From Kuschelorhynchus macadamiae (taxonomy: Eukaryota; Arthropoda; Insecta; Coleoptera; Curculionidae): DNA of 64,000 nucleotides. Shown here piece after piece: positions 34,509-46,995 of this stretch. The notes below the pieces were generated by a model, which saw only the letters and a list, made by a program, of their open reading frames with translations, was not told where the DNA came from and did no database searches. Made by a program: the position numbers and the translations under genes. The DNA lies in NCBI GenBank assembly GCA_030620095.1, contig JAUTXW010003811.1, forward strand, positions 814,001 through 878,000, in the 5' to 3' direction. The stretch's first letter is position 1; the number at the start of each line of letters is the position of its first letter.

Positions 34509-35522
34509 TCACTTGATTAAATGTCCAATATGACCACCATTTCTTTCAACACACACTTGTAGCCGATTCACAAAGGAATTGTTAACTCTATTCAGCATCG
34601 CGGCATTGATATTTGTACATGTATTTCTAATTCTCATTTTCATATTCTCTATGGTAGTGGGTGGCGTTTGGTAAACTTGCTCTTTAACAAAACCCCACAA
34701 GAAAAAATCTAGTTTTGTGAGGTCCGGAGACCTTGCCGGCCATGATACTGGACCTCCTCTACCAATCCATTTATTTTCATAATTCGCGTCTAAAAATTGC
34801 CTCACCTGCCTGCTAAAATGTGCCGGAGCGCCATCTAGTTGGAACCACATCCGCCTCACTAGATTCAAAGGTAATTCGTCAATCCACTTCTGCAAACTGT
34901 ATTGCAGTAAATTTAGGAAAGTGTCTCCATTAACTCTATTTTCAAAAAAATAAGGTCCTATTATACGGTTACCGATTATACCAGCCCATACATTAAGAGA
35001 CTATGATGGTGATCCAAGGAGATAATGAATTATGTCGGTTGACGTATCCGTTTTTTAGGAAATGTCGCTTCGTCAGTAAATAAAATGTTATTGAAAAAAT
35101 CATGTTCTCTATTTTTTGCTAATTCCGAAGAACAAAATTCATGTATTCGATTGAAATCGTCTTGATCCAACTCTTGTACCAGTTGAATATGGTATGCGTA
35201 AAATTTATGTTTTCTAATTATTCTATTTGCCGTAGATTTAGCAACACCTCTCTCCTTTTCTAACTGCCTACATGAAATATGAGGATTTTCAATTAAAGTT
35301 TACATAGGTAACAAGATATTCAGTTTCTTCATTTGCGGCTCTTTTCTGCCTTTCCAGTTTTTGTTCGTAATCGACACATCCAATTCTTTCAAATCGTTCT
35401 TTGAGTCTGACAAATTATACCTCATGAGGATGACTTTCGGCATTGCTAAACCGTTGCGCATAAACTCTACTTGCGCCCAAAACATAAATCATGTTAATCA
35501 ATTCTTCTCTAGAAAAATTCAT
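34509..35522 (-). pseudogene. DD41D transposase, frameshifted (copy C)
   Basis: From ATG at 35522: MNFSREELINMIYVLGASRV, a helix-turn-helix region broken by frameshifts, then HIQLVQELDQDDFNRIHEFC, ILFTDEATFP (first Asp, near 35065), a damaged middle, MWFQLDGAPAHFS (second Asp) and WPARSPDLTKLDFFLWG (third Asp, 41 residues on). The C-terminal 129 codons are intact, ending GGHIGHLIK at 34509. Several frameshifts lie between 34895 and 35480. Confidence 0.85.
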
Positions 35523-36341
35523 TTCGAATCAATTTGAACACCGTTACTACACAAATACAAGAGTTTGACATTTCGCCATGACAACATTTTCCCCGTTTTC
35601 ATTTGTTTTTACTTTAGGATTGTGTAAGGCATCTTCGTACACTAAGTTCTAACTAAATGTTGACACTACCTACGCTTTTATAATAGCCAAAATAGTAAAT
35701 ATTTAAGAATAGTTGGTAAAATATCTGTTCTAAGTCTTTAGGTCGCGATTCTTAGCACAATATTACGAGCTGAAGTTTTAATTTTGCGTCACTTGTAGTG
35801 TATTATAATTAGAAAATTCGATAATAAAGCAAATTCTAAGGCGATTGCCATTGAAAACCAAATAATAAATACAAAAATGTCAAAATCTCGGAAACTATGA
35901 CAAATAGGTATAGGACATATTTATAACGAAAGATAGGGTTTTGGATCACGAATAGTCTAAAATCTTAAAATACTATACATTCCATTTAAAAAAATGAAGA
36001 TATGATGTTTTTAATTTCTCCTACTTATCTAGGACCCCCTGTACAACGCCAACAAATTTTGTTCACGTTGAAAGTCAACCCATACTTTTGTTACTGTTCC
36101 TGCCAAAAGTCATAATCCTATATCAAAAAGCCAACGGCCCACGTCGTTTGAAAAAAGGTACTGCAATTCATAATTTTTTACAAAATGGCGGATATTAGAA
36201 AAACTATCAGATTTAGACAACGGACATGTTTTACAAAAAATGTGTAGAATCATGAGCAGAATCCAAATATGCAAAAATATACAGGATGTCCCATAAGAAA
36301 AAACACAACTTTGCTTCGCTACAGATTTTTGAGACACCCTG

Positions 36342-37129
36342 TATAAATGAAAATAATTTTATGTTATGTAGCCCGTACTGTTCTACAACTTTTGTATTTG
36401 AACTTTTTTTATATCGCTATCCGTTATCAATATATCAACCGAGAACGCACTATTGGGACACCCTGTATATATCAATTAAATAAAAGCACCAAAATAACGT
36501 TTATAAACTGCTTTGTAAACCAAAAGTCGATCCAAAAACCGATGAGATAGACCAATATTTGACATTTATTTTTGTTTGCTGTCAAAATCAATAGCCATAA
36601 CCTCCTATTAATTTATACATTAATTTCAGAAAACTGTCATTTATTTGCGTGTTTCTGAGAAAAAGTGCATGCTATTATATATTTTTGAAAAGGTAAAAAA
36701 AAAGAGAAATTTTATAGTCTATAAATGTACAGGTTGTTGCATTTAAAAAAATAAAGTAGGATCCGGTAACTTTTTGACCTGACCGTGTATACTAATTCCG
36801 AAGACCGAATTGAGTTCTACAGGAAAAGCTATGTAAGAAACAGTGTTGACATTATTGATAAGTTATTTGATAGTCGAGATACAAGGGATGCCTGAAAATG
36901 CAATATTTTCAATTTAGCCCTGTATCTTAAAAACCAAAAGTGCTATGAAAATTTTGTTAACGGCATCTTTTCATCATCAGTTTTACGAAAAAGTAGTACA
37001 CAACCGCAACTTTCTATCTATAAAAATAACGGACATACCCCGCAAAAGTACCCAAAATGAGACACCCTGTACTGATCGTATTTCCTCTTACGTTGGTAGT
37101 CTTAAAATTTTGTGTCCAAAATGTAAAAC
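36342..37129. other. Solo repeat ends, no gene
   Basis: A unit at 36725-36790 (ACAGGTTGTTGCATTTAAAA, then GTAGGATCCGGTAACTTTTT) matches 16209-16275. A CACCCTGTAT at 36462 and another near 37060 are further solo ends. No coding region is supported. Confidence 0.45.
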
Positions 37130-37935
37130 ATATTCGTCATGATGATATTTTTTGAGAATTTTCTCAGATAGGCCAAAATGATAACTTGCATTATCCCCAA
37201 CGATTAAAGTTTTTGGAGCTAAATTTGGAATTAATTTAGTTTTGAACCATGTTTCAATTTTTTTTATTCGCGCTGTTGTGATAGTCTCCCTTTTTACTCC
37301 CGCATGGGATAATAAGATTAAGATAATAAATCCATTCTCGTTGCCAGCGTGAATGACGATATAACGATGACCTGAAAAAGAAACTACTGTAGAATTCTAT
37401 AAAAAAAAACTAAAATTATCCAATTATAACCCTCGGTTATCTGTGTAGAACTGGTAGAAGAAGTATCATCCTGCCAACTACGTGTAAAGACTCCTTTGCT
37501 GAATATCCATGTTGCATCTAAAAATACTGCAGGTTCTGGTGCTTCGATATTTCTTATCTGGTTTCGCAAAAATGTATTTCTCTTCATTTGAATGTCAGGT
37601 AATTCCATTAAATATTTTCGGTTACTAGTTTTCTTTCATCTGAATCCTACACTACGGTACTAATTTCGCAGAGAAGAAATATTGTATATATAAATTAAAA
37701 AAACCGATCTTCTAGTGTAACCTAGACATTGTAACGTATTCCTTTTTAACATACATCATATAAATTGTATCCTTAATTTTATTTTTCATAAAATCAGAAA
37801 TTTTGGTTCTGTATTTGATTATTTTTTTTTATATGTTTCATCTAATTGAACTCCATTTTTTTTTAATGCGGGACAAAGTAGCTTGACTTACTTTTAATGC
37901 CTCCGACGCACACTGGCCGATTTTGCCAGAAAACA
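37130..37935 (-). pseudogene. Sailor-like transposase fragment
   Basis: Reading leftward from 37935: GKIGQCASEALKVSQATLSR (helix-turn-helix), a gap, MELPDIQMKRNTFLRNQIRN, VFLDATWIFSKGVFTRSWQD (first Asp, E to A next to it), a GHRYIVIHAGNENGF segment, TLIVGDNASYHFG (second Asp) near 37180. The C-terminal part with the Glu is absent. Frameshifts and an insertion occur near 37400. It resembles the Sailor-like gene at 21950-23294. Confidence 0.72.
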
Positions 37936-39179
37936 TAGCAGAAATAAAAAACATTTTTTTGAATATATTTTACTTTAAACCGAACTTGTAGAGATTCTAA
38001 TATATGAAATATCTAGTTATAGACGTTATAGAAAATGCATTATTTGTTTTAAGAAAGGCCAAAGTCAAACCATTTGGAGGTGATTTTCATACCTTTCTTT
38101 TCGTTACAAAATTGATTTCTTAGAAAACAACGAGCTAGGTATGTTGTTTAGAAATATTGTATGTCATAACGTTATATTTAAACTTCGGACAATTTTGAAT
38201 GGGTTATAATATATTGAATGGGTTATAATATATATATGGGTGTATTTTTTGGTATATTATTTTTATTTCAAAATTGAAAAGTCATTTTGTTTATGATTTC
38301 ACCACATTTCACCTATCACATTTATTTTTTTAAATTACGCATACCTTCTTCTTATATTTTCTGCTAACAAACGTTGCCGGAAAATGCCGACAAGAAAATA
38401 TAGAGTAATTAAATTGGGGTTGACCACCAGTCATATCTCCGAAATTATTGGTCGTTAATTTTAGATAAAAATGGATAAACCTATTTCAGCCACATAAAAA
38501 CGTTGAGACATATTTTTTAGTTTATAAAATAGCGGTTAGGGAATGCAATAGCAAAAGGATAGTCTAATTGTAGATTTTCTTGTAAATTTTGCCTGTTCAA
38601 ATTTATTTAAAATGTACAATTCTTAAACAATTATACATATTTTTTTTACTTATCCATTTTTGCATGTTCTCGATAATAAAGCGATATAAAAATATGTTCA
38701 AAAACATCTTTTTAATATTAAAAAAATATCTATTTGTTACTGAAGAAAGTTTTTATAGGTAATATTTTTTATCGCGCGTTTACCCAACAAATACGGCTAA
38801 TGTCTTTTTGTTCAGGATCTGCTTAATTTCACCAAAAAGAATATGCTATTTATTGTTTTTTTGTATTTCATTCACAGGCGAACATGGAGTTTTAACATTA
38901 AACTTCCGACAATTAAGTGAAATTATTATAAGTTTCCCGGAAAAAAATCTAAATACAAAATTCCTAAGACTAAAGGGTAGAATCTTGGTACGTCATTGAC
39001 CATTGAGGCTAAAAAAACTGTAAATAGCTTATATCCAGTGTATGGCTTGAGACCGGATAGTATAGGAGCGAAAATAATATAAATGCGGCAAAATTATTAA
39101 AAACAATAAATCAAGAGTCGGAAAAACCAGACGATTTTTTCAATGCTTTAAATAAAAAAAAAACAATGCTTGTATTCCC
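37936..39179. other. No gene recognised
   Basis: AT-rich DNA. A 63-codon frame at 38808-38999 may belong to the N-terminal part of the Transib-like gene that follows, but I see no motif to prove this. Confidence 0.35.
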
Positions 39180-39890
39180 GACTTACTGGAAGTTGGTGGT
39201 TGAACCGAAGCTACCAAAATTCGAGTATAAATTCACATGAATACAGGCTATAAACCTTAATTGCTCCATATATCCTTCGTATGACCAGGTCTTAGAGGAA
39301 AAAAAAATCTTACCCTGCTGGAATTGTTGTGAGTGAATCTCAGGCTGAAGTTCCACTTCAAAATCTACCTAACCATACATGCCTAGGAATACTTCGAACA
39401 CAGGGAGATGCCCTGCTGAAACATCGAAATTTTATTGAAAACTTGAACAATTCAACTTTAATTTGTAAATGGGGTTTCGATGGTTCTCAGAATACAAACA
39501 AAGTTTTAATATTAGTAATTCAGATTCCAGATTTTTTTTTCGCTTCTCTGGTATCCATCAGACTCAGTTTAGAGCGAAATAACAAACCTGTTATCATAAT
39601 CTGGCAAAATTCCAGGCCTTCCTCAGCACGGTTCTGTCATCCTATTAAGGTTCAATTCGCTAAAGAGAATAAAGAGTTCAAGGGGCAAGAAAAAAAAACA
39701 CATGGATTTTCAGATCCAAAAAACCTTATTCCCCTTAATTATGTCTTGGGTGGTATTGTTGTCCAAGTAAAGTATAAACTATTTTTTAAATTGGAGAGAT
39801 GGTAAGGTTGGGAATGGTACAACGGAAAACAATTCCACCCAAAAATGTTTTTATGTGGTGCAACGAATTTAATAAAATTGAGGCATTCAG
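39180..39890 (+). pseudogene. Transib/RAG1-like transposase core fragment
   Basis: The frame reads AEVPLQNLPNHTCLGILRTQ, then STLICKWGFDGSQN, then FASLVSIRLSLE, IIIWQNSRPSSARFCHPIKV with QFAKEN, and, after a frameshift near 39800, DGKVGNGTTENNSTQKCF with a CGAT block. In Transib transposases and in RAG1 the same order occurs: an Asp in a CDG/FDGS block, a P-x-S-x-x-x-C-x-P stretch, then a C-x-x-C knuckle. The segments with the second Asp and the Glu are missing. I therefore place it with Transib by motif order only. It ends before the hAT at 40036. Confidence 0.65.
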
Positions 39891-40027
39891 TGGAAAAAAA
39901 TAACACTATGTGGATCCTGCATAGTTATCTCTAGAAATGTACGGGGTATATCAAAAAACTAAAGTATAAAAAAAATTGAACACCCCGTATCTCGGACACT
40001 GTCAACATTAGTACTGAGATTAAGTTA

Positions 40028-40035
40028 GTTTAGAT
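40028..40035. repeat. 8-bp target duplication of the hAT, left copy
   Basis: GTTTAGAT, identical to 42416-42423; fits the hAT consensus nTnnnnAn. Confidence 0.9.
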
Positions 40036-42415
40036 CAGGGGTGCTCAAACGGTCGATCGCGAGTGCTTTTTGAGTAGATCTCGAGAAGAAAAAATTTTTT
40101 AATAAGTAGGTACTTAACTAAACTACAAAAATTTATTACGTAATAAAATAACACTCTGCTAGCGGCAAAAGGTGGCTTTATCAAAGGAACGCGCGGTACT
40201 TGTCAAAGAAAAGCCACGTTTTTTTTTAAATTGCAACTTGAAGGCAATACTACGTCGATACAAAGTTTATTATTAAATAGTACAAAATCAGTGCAGCGAA
40301 GAAATCTAAAACGTATCATTTTAATAACGATTGGGAGGAAAATTTTTTGTTTTGTATGGTGAAGGATAAGTGCATTTGTCTTATTTGTCGTGCGTCAGTT
40401 GCAATACCTAAGCGTGGTAACTTAGAGAGGCATCATAAAACGGTTCATAAAAACTATGAAAAGGATTTTCTGCCACAGAGTGAATTAAGAAAACGAAAAG
40501 TACGTGATTTGATATCTTGTTTGAAAAAAGAACAAACCATGTTCACAAGACCAGCCAAACAATCAAAAGCTGCTACGATGCCGTCATTTAAAATATCTCA
40601 TATATTGGCGAAACACAAGAAACCATTCGAAGATGGATCGGTTGTGAAGGAAGCATTTATTGAAGCGGGTGAAACTTTATTTGGAGATTTTAAAAATAAA
40701 ACAGAAATCTCGTCCGACTGTCACAAGGCGTATTGAAATCATGAGTCAGGACATGGCAGATAAACTAAAAACTGATATCATGGGATGTACATACTTTTCT
40801 TTACAGTTCGACGAATCCACCGATATGACAGACACTGCCCAGCTGTGTATTTTTATTCGGATGATATTCAATGACATGTTTAAGGAAGAATTTTTGACAA
40901 TCATTCCTCTGAAGGGTAAGACCCATGGCGAAGATATATATGACGTTTTCTTCAATTTTGTAAAAAACTACAAGCTACCATTATATAAATTAGTGTGCAT
41001 TACAACCGATGGAGCACCAGCAATGACTGGAAATAAAAACAGTTTTGTGGCATTGTGTTGAGCTAATGAAGATTTCCCTCCATTTTTTTTAATCCATTGC
41101 ATTATACATCAACAAGTTTTGTGTTCAAAAGTTTTAAAGACGGAGGAAATTATGGGCATTGCAACAAAAATTGTGAATTCCATCCGTGCACGTAGCTTGC
41201 AACGGCGGCTCTTTAAGTTGGAGTTTGAAGATAGGGAGTCAGCTGAACACACTGATTTAGTTCTTCACACGGACGTCAGGTGGTTGAGTCGCGGAAAATT
41301 CCTAGAAAGGTTTCAAGAATTATTGCCCGAAATAACAGCTTTTTTAGACGAAAGAGGTGATGACACTCAGATGTTGAAAAACGAAAAATGGCTGACTGAT
41401 TTGGCATTTTTGACTGACATCACAATGCACTTAAACACCATTAACTTGGAGCTTCAAGGTAAAGGAAAAACTGTTATTGAGATGATTAGCGCAGTAAACG
41501 CATTTAAAAGTAAATTGCAACTTATGATAGATCAACTGAAAAGAAAGGATCTGAAACATTTTCCGTCTTTGAAAGCAAGGATTCTTCAGTTGAATTATGA
41601 TACGTATGAGGCTGAATTATCAAATATTTTGGGACAATTCGAAATGCGTTTTTATGATTGCAGTAAATTAGCAAATGTAGCATCATTTATGAGTTATCCT
41701 TTTTCATGTAAAAAAATTGAGGAATTAGTTACTGAAATAGCAAGTGGTTTAATATGAACTCATGTTCTGTTGAAAATGAGTTGGTGCAGATTATATCAGA
41801 TATACATCTCAAAGCTACAGCATCTAATACAAATTTCTGGTGTTTTAAATCTGAAGATAAATATACGAATCTAAGGCAAATCGCCCTTCAACTGACAGCA
41901 ATGTTTGGGACACCTTACTTATGCGAGTCTGCATTTTCTGAAATGAAGATAATTTAGTCAAAATATCGCAATCGACTAACTGACGATCATATGTCATCAT
42001 GCTTGCGATTGGCACTCAGTGGTTACGTACCATCTTGTGAAATGTATGCTGAGGACATGCAGTGCCACGCTTCAACATCCAAAGTCACTCCTTAGTTAAG
42101 ATTAACACCATATGTAACTCTTTTGTAACAATCAATAAACTCGCAATTTTGAGTAACTATGAGTTTTTTATTGATATTGTAGAGAAGAACCTAACAAAAC
42201 CTAATCCAAACCTTGACTAAAATAATATATATTGTGCGGAAAGCTAATATCTATATATGCTACGGTACACCCTACCTAGGTAGGTAGGTAGAGTGTATGT
42301 ATCGCGTATGTACGACAACCCTGCATCACACATACTTGCAGCCTCTCAGAGTCGATCGTAAGTAGTCTAAAAATATTGAGGTAGATCTCCAGCAGTTCAA
42401 TTTTGAGCACCCCTG
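40036..42415 (+). mobile_element. hAT element, complete ends and target duplication
   Basis: The ends are CAGGGGTGCTCAAACGGTCG (40036) and the complement of CAGGGGTGCTCAAAATTGAA (42415). The first 14 bases pair exactly, and GTTTAGAT stands on both sides. Length is 2380 bases. Subterminal repeats GATCGCGAG and CGATCGTAAG lie near both ends. Its transposase fills the centre. Confidence 0.93.
40287..42095 (+). pseudogene. hAT transposase (GTF2IRD2/ZBED5-like), start lost, frameshifted
   Basis: The frame opens at 40287 with ISAAKKSKTYHFNNDWEENF. The family normally starts M-S-x-x-KK-x-K, so the ATC here probably replaced ATG. A BED-type zinc finger follows (CLICRASVAIPKRGNLERHH, then TVH). Then LKTDIMGCTYFSLQFDESTD (first Asp), LVCITTDGAPAMTGNKNSFV (second Asp), HCIIHQQVLCSKVL, DVRWLSRGKFLERF, and the C-terminal block FGTPYLCESAFSEMKII with RNRLTD (catalytic Glu region). 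It ends at 42093-42095, about 600 codons. Breaks: frameshift near 40720, TGA at 41059-41061, frameshift near 41755, TAG near 41957. Confidence 0.9.
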
Positions 42416-42423
42416 GTTTAGAT
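42416..42423. repeat. 8-bp target duplication of the hAT, right copy
   Basis: GTTTAGAT, identical to 40028-40035. Confidence 0.9.
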
Positions 42424-42624
42424 AATCATATCTTAGCACCAGGTATACATTTCTAGATTTTACAGGCACCCTATAGATAAAAGATATTCTGATTTACTAT
42501 AAAAGCAATTATTTTAATTTTAACACCCTGTATAATAAAAATATAGCAATAAAATAGTTTTGACATCTAATTTAACCAAAGCGGACATATTTTACTCAAT
42601 AAAAACAAAATGCTTTAGATTAAT

Positions 42625-42775
42625 TTATGCCATGTTTTTGGTAAAATCGACCAGTGTGCGACGCTCTATTAGTACATTACTGTAGTCAGTTGTTAACCCT
42701 TCTCTAAGCTGATGCTTTCTCAACTCAAAAAATGCCAGCACATTTAAAATCAATTCTTGATTATATAGCGGCATT
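42625..42775 (-). pseudogene. Sailor-like transposase N-terminal fragment
   Basis: The minus strand reads MPLYNQELILNVLAFFELRK, close to the N-terminus MPRRYNQQSQLIVLNILAFF of the gene at 21950-23294 (shared YNQ-x-x-x-x-L-NxLAFF). About 48 codons are kept, without any catalytic block. Confidence 0.6.
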
Positions 42776-44107
42776 TTCAAATGAATGACAATATTATTTT
42801 GATCTGACATTTACCAACAATCTCAGTTATCAACAAAACTCTTATATTGCCTAGGTTTTCTATAAATTAAAAAGAACTATAAGAGAATGACCTCTGAGTC
42901 AAATCCTATCACGTTTACTTTATGTATTTCTTAAATTATTGAATATTTATTTAAATAGCAATAATAATTATAATGTTAATTAATAATAGTTATTTTTTAT
43001 TCGATTTTGATGCAATTGCAGAAAAAGTATCATGTAAAACACGCTTTGAAAATGCCTCTACCCAAAAGTTTAACACCAAACTGTCTCACTCTTACGTAAA
43101 ACTTCATTTTCAGAACTTACAATGTATTATTGTAGTTATTTACCATGTATATTATATCAGATGCTAATATTTAACATTATTTTATTTTTAATTAATTCAA
43201 TCCTCACAAAACAATAGAAAATCGTTTTAAGTCCTGTCGGATCGTCAAAACAAATACAAAACAAAATGCAACACCCGCTTTAAAAAACGGGGGCTCCTTC
43301 ATCCTTTCGCAAACAGTCTTGCATATGAATAAAGAGCCCGCAGTGTTCCTGCTGCCGAACGCATCCCGGCAGTGTTTCAATTACGCTAAACAAACACCGA
43401 AGGGATGGTCCGTGTAAAGCCAAGAGCTTACGAAAACAGATGACAGTCGAACGCATACCCGGCATACTCGATGGAAGAGACTTGATGTTTGACGAGCGAA
43501 GGGCGTTTCGAACAAGTGTACTTTTGGTGTAATGTTTCGGGCAAATACTTGAGATTGTTTGCGATTGTTTTGGGAGGACGGTTGAAAGTTGTCGTATCGG
43601 TTCGAGTTCAGTGACGTAGGTAACTAATTAAATTATTCTAAGAACTTTTTCTGTATGTTTTTAAAAATTTAAAGCAAAACACGACTTGAAATATTTCGGA
43701 TTTACCGCGCTAAAAAGTCACTTACAAAATTGTGTTTCCCTTAGCAACAAAACCCCGCATCCAATTTATTTCTAAAATAAAATCCCTTTACTACTCTCCA
43801 ATATCAGGAAGAGCTCTGCATTATTATATTTCAATCAGTTTTGAAGTATTTTACCTCAAAAACCCTTTATTTAAAACCTAAGCTTGCAATAAGCATAAAA
43901 TACATTATTAGAGATACTTAACAATTCTGTTACTGCACCTCTGGCACTTTTTTAATAGCTTCAAACACTTTCGACAAAATTCTATGAAATTTCCACAATT
44001 TTTGGGCACTCTAACACGAACAACACTCTTAAACTCTAAAGTTTTGATACCTAAAGATCAATCACAATATACATTTTATTGTAACAACCCTGTGCCTTTC
44101 CCCCGTG
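42776..44107. other. No gene recognised; one GC-richer stretch
   Basis: Positions 43250-43640 are richer in GC than their surroundings and contain no open frame with a known motif. It could be unique host DNA (an untranslated exon or regulatory DNA), but nothing in the sequence proves this. Confidence 0.4.
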
Positions 44108-44109
44108 TA

Positions 44110-46995
44110 CAGGGTGATCAGTTAAAGGTAGCGAGCGGCCATATCTCATAAGATATTGGTCGTATAGATTTGAAAAAAAAAATCGTAATAAAAGTCGCCA
44201 AGAGAAATTGCTGAAAATTATTTTCGAGTTTGTCAAACGTCCGCTAGAGGGCGTAACAACCAACACCAAGTAGAAAAATGGGGTTTTTATAGAATTTTGC
44301 CTAATGAAAATATATCGATGATATCATTTTCATATTTAGTGACCATTTCCCTACACTTTTTGCCTAAAATGTTTTGTTCTATATATCAAAATAAAGCGGT
44401 GGGGGAAGTTCAATTGTTTTTTCAAACAAACCAAGATGTCTCCCGTTTCTTTTGACCGATTTTAGCAAACTTAGGCTCATATGAAAGAGCATAATTTGCA
44501 CTACAAAACGCTTATTTGGTTTTGAATTTTTGACTTTTGCTGGCGTCGCTAGATGGCGTTAACTGAATTAGTAGCATATTTTTTAGTTTTTTTCAAAAAA
44601 AAACAAATGTAATGGTATATTCATTTTTACATATTTTAAAAGGGGATAAATTTCTCTATAATTTAATGAAAATAATTTATCATCTACCTTTTTTTGAACC
44701 GTTGATATTGACCAAAATATTATTTTATTTTATTAAAAAATAGCACCTCACTGCTTTTTGTCAAAATAAAAATCAATTTCGTTATCACTTATTAGTTGCT
44801 AACAAAAAGAACCTCTTGACTTTTTTTCGTTAGATGAACGGTTTTGGATTGAAAAAATAAGATGTTTAAAAATGATAACTAAGGTTCAAAATTATTTTTA
44901 AATATTACATCTCACAATAATAAAATTATTACCTATTATTTTTATCATTAATAATCATTTAATTAGCGAGAGAATGCTTTAGTTCATAATTCATTATTAA
45001 TAATTATTATTATTTCATAAATTAAATTAAAAATCAAACTTAACTAACATCGTATTTAAGCGAAGCAGGCCAGAAACAAAACACCAAAACACACGTTGAT
45101 ATTCATTTTGATAGTTCCTGCTATTGACATCTAATTTAATGTTATGTAAAAAGTATTTTTACATATCAAGCCTTTGATATGTTGAGAATTTATTTTCAAT
45201 GTTTTGAAAATGCGGTGATTGCTTCTAGGCAGTATGCACTGCGTTATCCCCTCCGAAGACACCATTCGAGAATGGTTTTTCATCGTTTAGCCTTACGTTT
45301 AAGGCAACATGGCCAAGTGCAACCAACTCCAACTTTGAGAAGAAATCGTAGAGTAAGAAGAGAAGATAACATTATAAATGTGTTGGCTTATATTCATGCA
45401 GACCCCCATTTAAGCATAAGAGAGATCTCCAGAGATTTAGGAATATCCTATGGCTCAGTGCAAATTAATTAATGGATTTTAAAATGCATCCATATCACAT
45501 CGTGATTCATCAAGCCCTAAATGACACTGACTTTGAACGTAGGCTCGATTACTGCTACTGGCATAGAGACTTCGTTAGGGAAAACCATCATATTTTGTCA
45601 CAAATATTGTGGACAGACGAAGCATCGTTTTGCAGTAATGGCAGGGTAAATCTTCATAACGTGCATTACTGGTCGGACACTAATCCACACTGGTTACGTG
45701 AAGATTATCAGCAGGGTCGATGGAGCGTCAACGTGTGGAGCGTCAACGCCAGGACTCTTGGAAAATGTGCCTTTACATGTAAGAAGAAACATGAGGTTTC
45801 AACAAGACGGATGCCCGGCACATTATTCACGAAATGTGCAAGATTTTTTAAAACAAGCATTTTCCTAACCGTTGGATTGGTAGAGGCAGTCTATTTTTCT
45901 GGCCACCACGGTCCCCCGATTTAACCTGCCTTGATTTTTATCTGTGGGGCCGAATAAAGGATTTGGTGTATAAAACTCGACCAACTACTCGAGAAGACAT
46001 GATAGTTCGAATTCAAAACGCCATAAATATTATACCAAGAGCGGAAATTGAGACAGCTGTCAACTCCACCCAGAAGAGATTGGACCAGTGCATTCAAAAT
46101 AATGGACAACATTTTGAACATTTACGACAAAACTATTAATTTATTTTTAACGTTTATTTTTAAAGTTCCATGTTCTTGTTTTTAGTGTTATTGCTACTGC
46201 TGTTGTTGGACAGTTTTATTAAGATTTTTCATTGTTAAACATCTTATTTTTTCAATCCAAAACCGTTCGTCTAACGAAAAAAGTCAAGAGGTTCTTTTTA
46301 TTAGCAACTAATAAGTGATTATGAAAATGATTTTTATTTTGACAAAAAGCAGTGGCGTGCCATTTTTTAATAAAATAAAATAATATTTTGATCAATATCA
46401 ACGGTTCAAAAAAAGGTAGATGATAAATTATTTTCATTAAATTATAAAGAAATTTATCCCCTTTTAAAATATGTAAAAATAAATATACTATTACATTTGT
46501 TTTTTTTTTGAAAAAAACTAAAAAATATGCTACTAATTCAGTTAACGCCATCTAGCGACGCCAGCAAAAGCCAAAAATTCAAAACCAAATAAGCGTTTTG
46601 TAGTGCAAATTATGCTCTTTCATATGAGCCTAAGTTTGCTAAAATCGGTCAAATGAAACGGGAGACATCTTGGTTTGTTTGAAAAAACAATTGAACTTCC
46701 CCCACCGCTTTATTTTGATATATAGAACAAAACATTTTAGACAAAAAGTGTAGGGAAATGGTCACTAAATATGAAAATGATATCATCGATATATTTTCAT
46801 TAGGCAAAATTCTATAAAAACCCCATTTTTTTATTTGGTGTTGGTTGTTACGTCCTCTAGCGGACGTTTGACAAACTCGAAAATAATTTTCAGCAATTTC
46901 TCTTGGCGACCTTTATTATGATTTTTTTTTCTCAAATCTATACGACCAATATCTTATGAGATATGGCCGCTCGCTACCCTTAACTGATCACCCTG
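44110..46995 (+). mobile_element. DD41D mariner-family element with about 765-bp inverted repeats (copy D)
   Basis: The ends CAGGGTGATCAGTTAAAGGT (44110) and the complement (acccttaactgatcaccctg, 46995) have TA outside both (44108-44109, 46996-46997). The arms, 44110-44875 and 46229-46995, are inverted copies with only scattered differences. The gene lies in the 1.35-kb middle. Unlike copies A-C, I do not see a second CAGGGTG motif inside these arms. Confidence 0.9.
45179..46139 (+). pseudogene. DD41D transposase, deleted and frameshifted (copy D)
   Basis: From ATG at 45179: ENAVIASRQYALRYPLRRHH, SRMVFHRLALRLRQHGQV, then DPHLSIREISRDLGISYGSV (second helix-turn-helix). A stop at 45470 is followed by KMHPYHIVIHQALNDTDFER, ILWTDEASFCSNG (first Asp) and HYWSDTNPHW. 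About 100 bases are then missing after RWSVNVWS. The reading resumes in another frame with MRFQQDGCPAHYS (second Asp) and, after one more frameshift near 45867, NRWIGRGSLFFWPPRSPDLT with CLDFYLWG (third Asp). The tail GQHFEHLRQNY stops at 46137-46139. N-terminal residues fit the rosa/VS-like type common in ants and other insects better than copy B does. Confidence 0.86.

Larger units (their letters stand above)
33703..36341 (-). mobile_element. DD41D mariner-family element with about 530-bp inverted repeats (copy C)
   Basis: Outer ends CAGGGTGTCTCAAAAATCTG (33703) and the complement (cagatttttgagacaccctg, 36341) have TA outside both. Arms run to about 34230 and from about 35815. Inside the arms are GGGACACCCTG (33750) and CAGGATGTCCCATAAG (36281), and CAGGGGGTCCTAGATAAGTA (33995) with its complement near 36022. 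The spacing repeats the nested pattern of copies A and B. Confidence 0.85.

Noticed and set aside
39180..39890. A host RAG1 gene
   Set aside because: RAG1 as a host gene belongs to jawed vertebrates; here the fragment is broken, lacks most of the core and lies among transposons, so a Transib-like element is the better reading.
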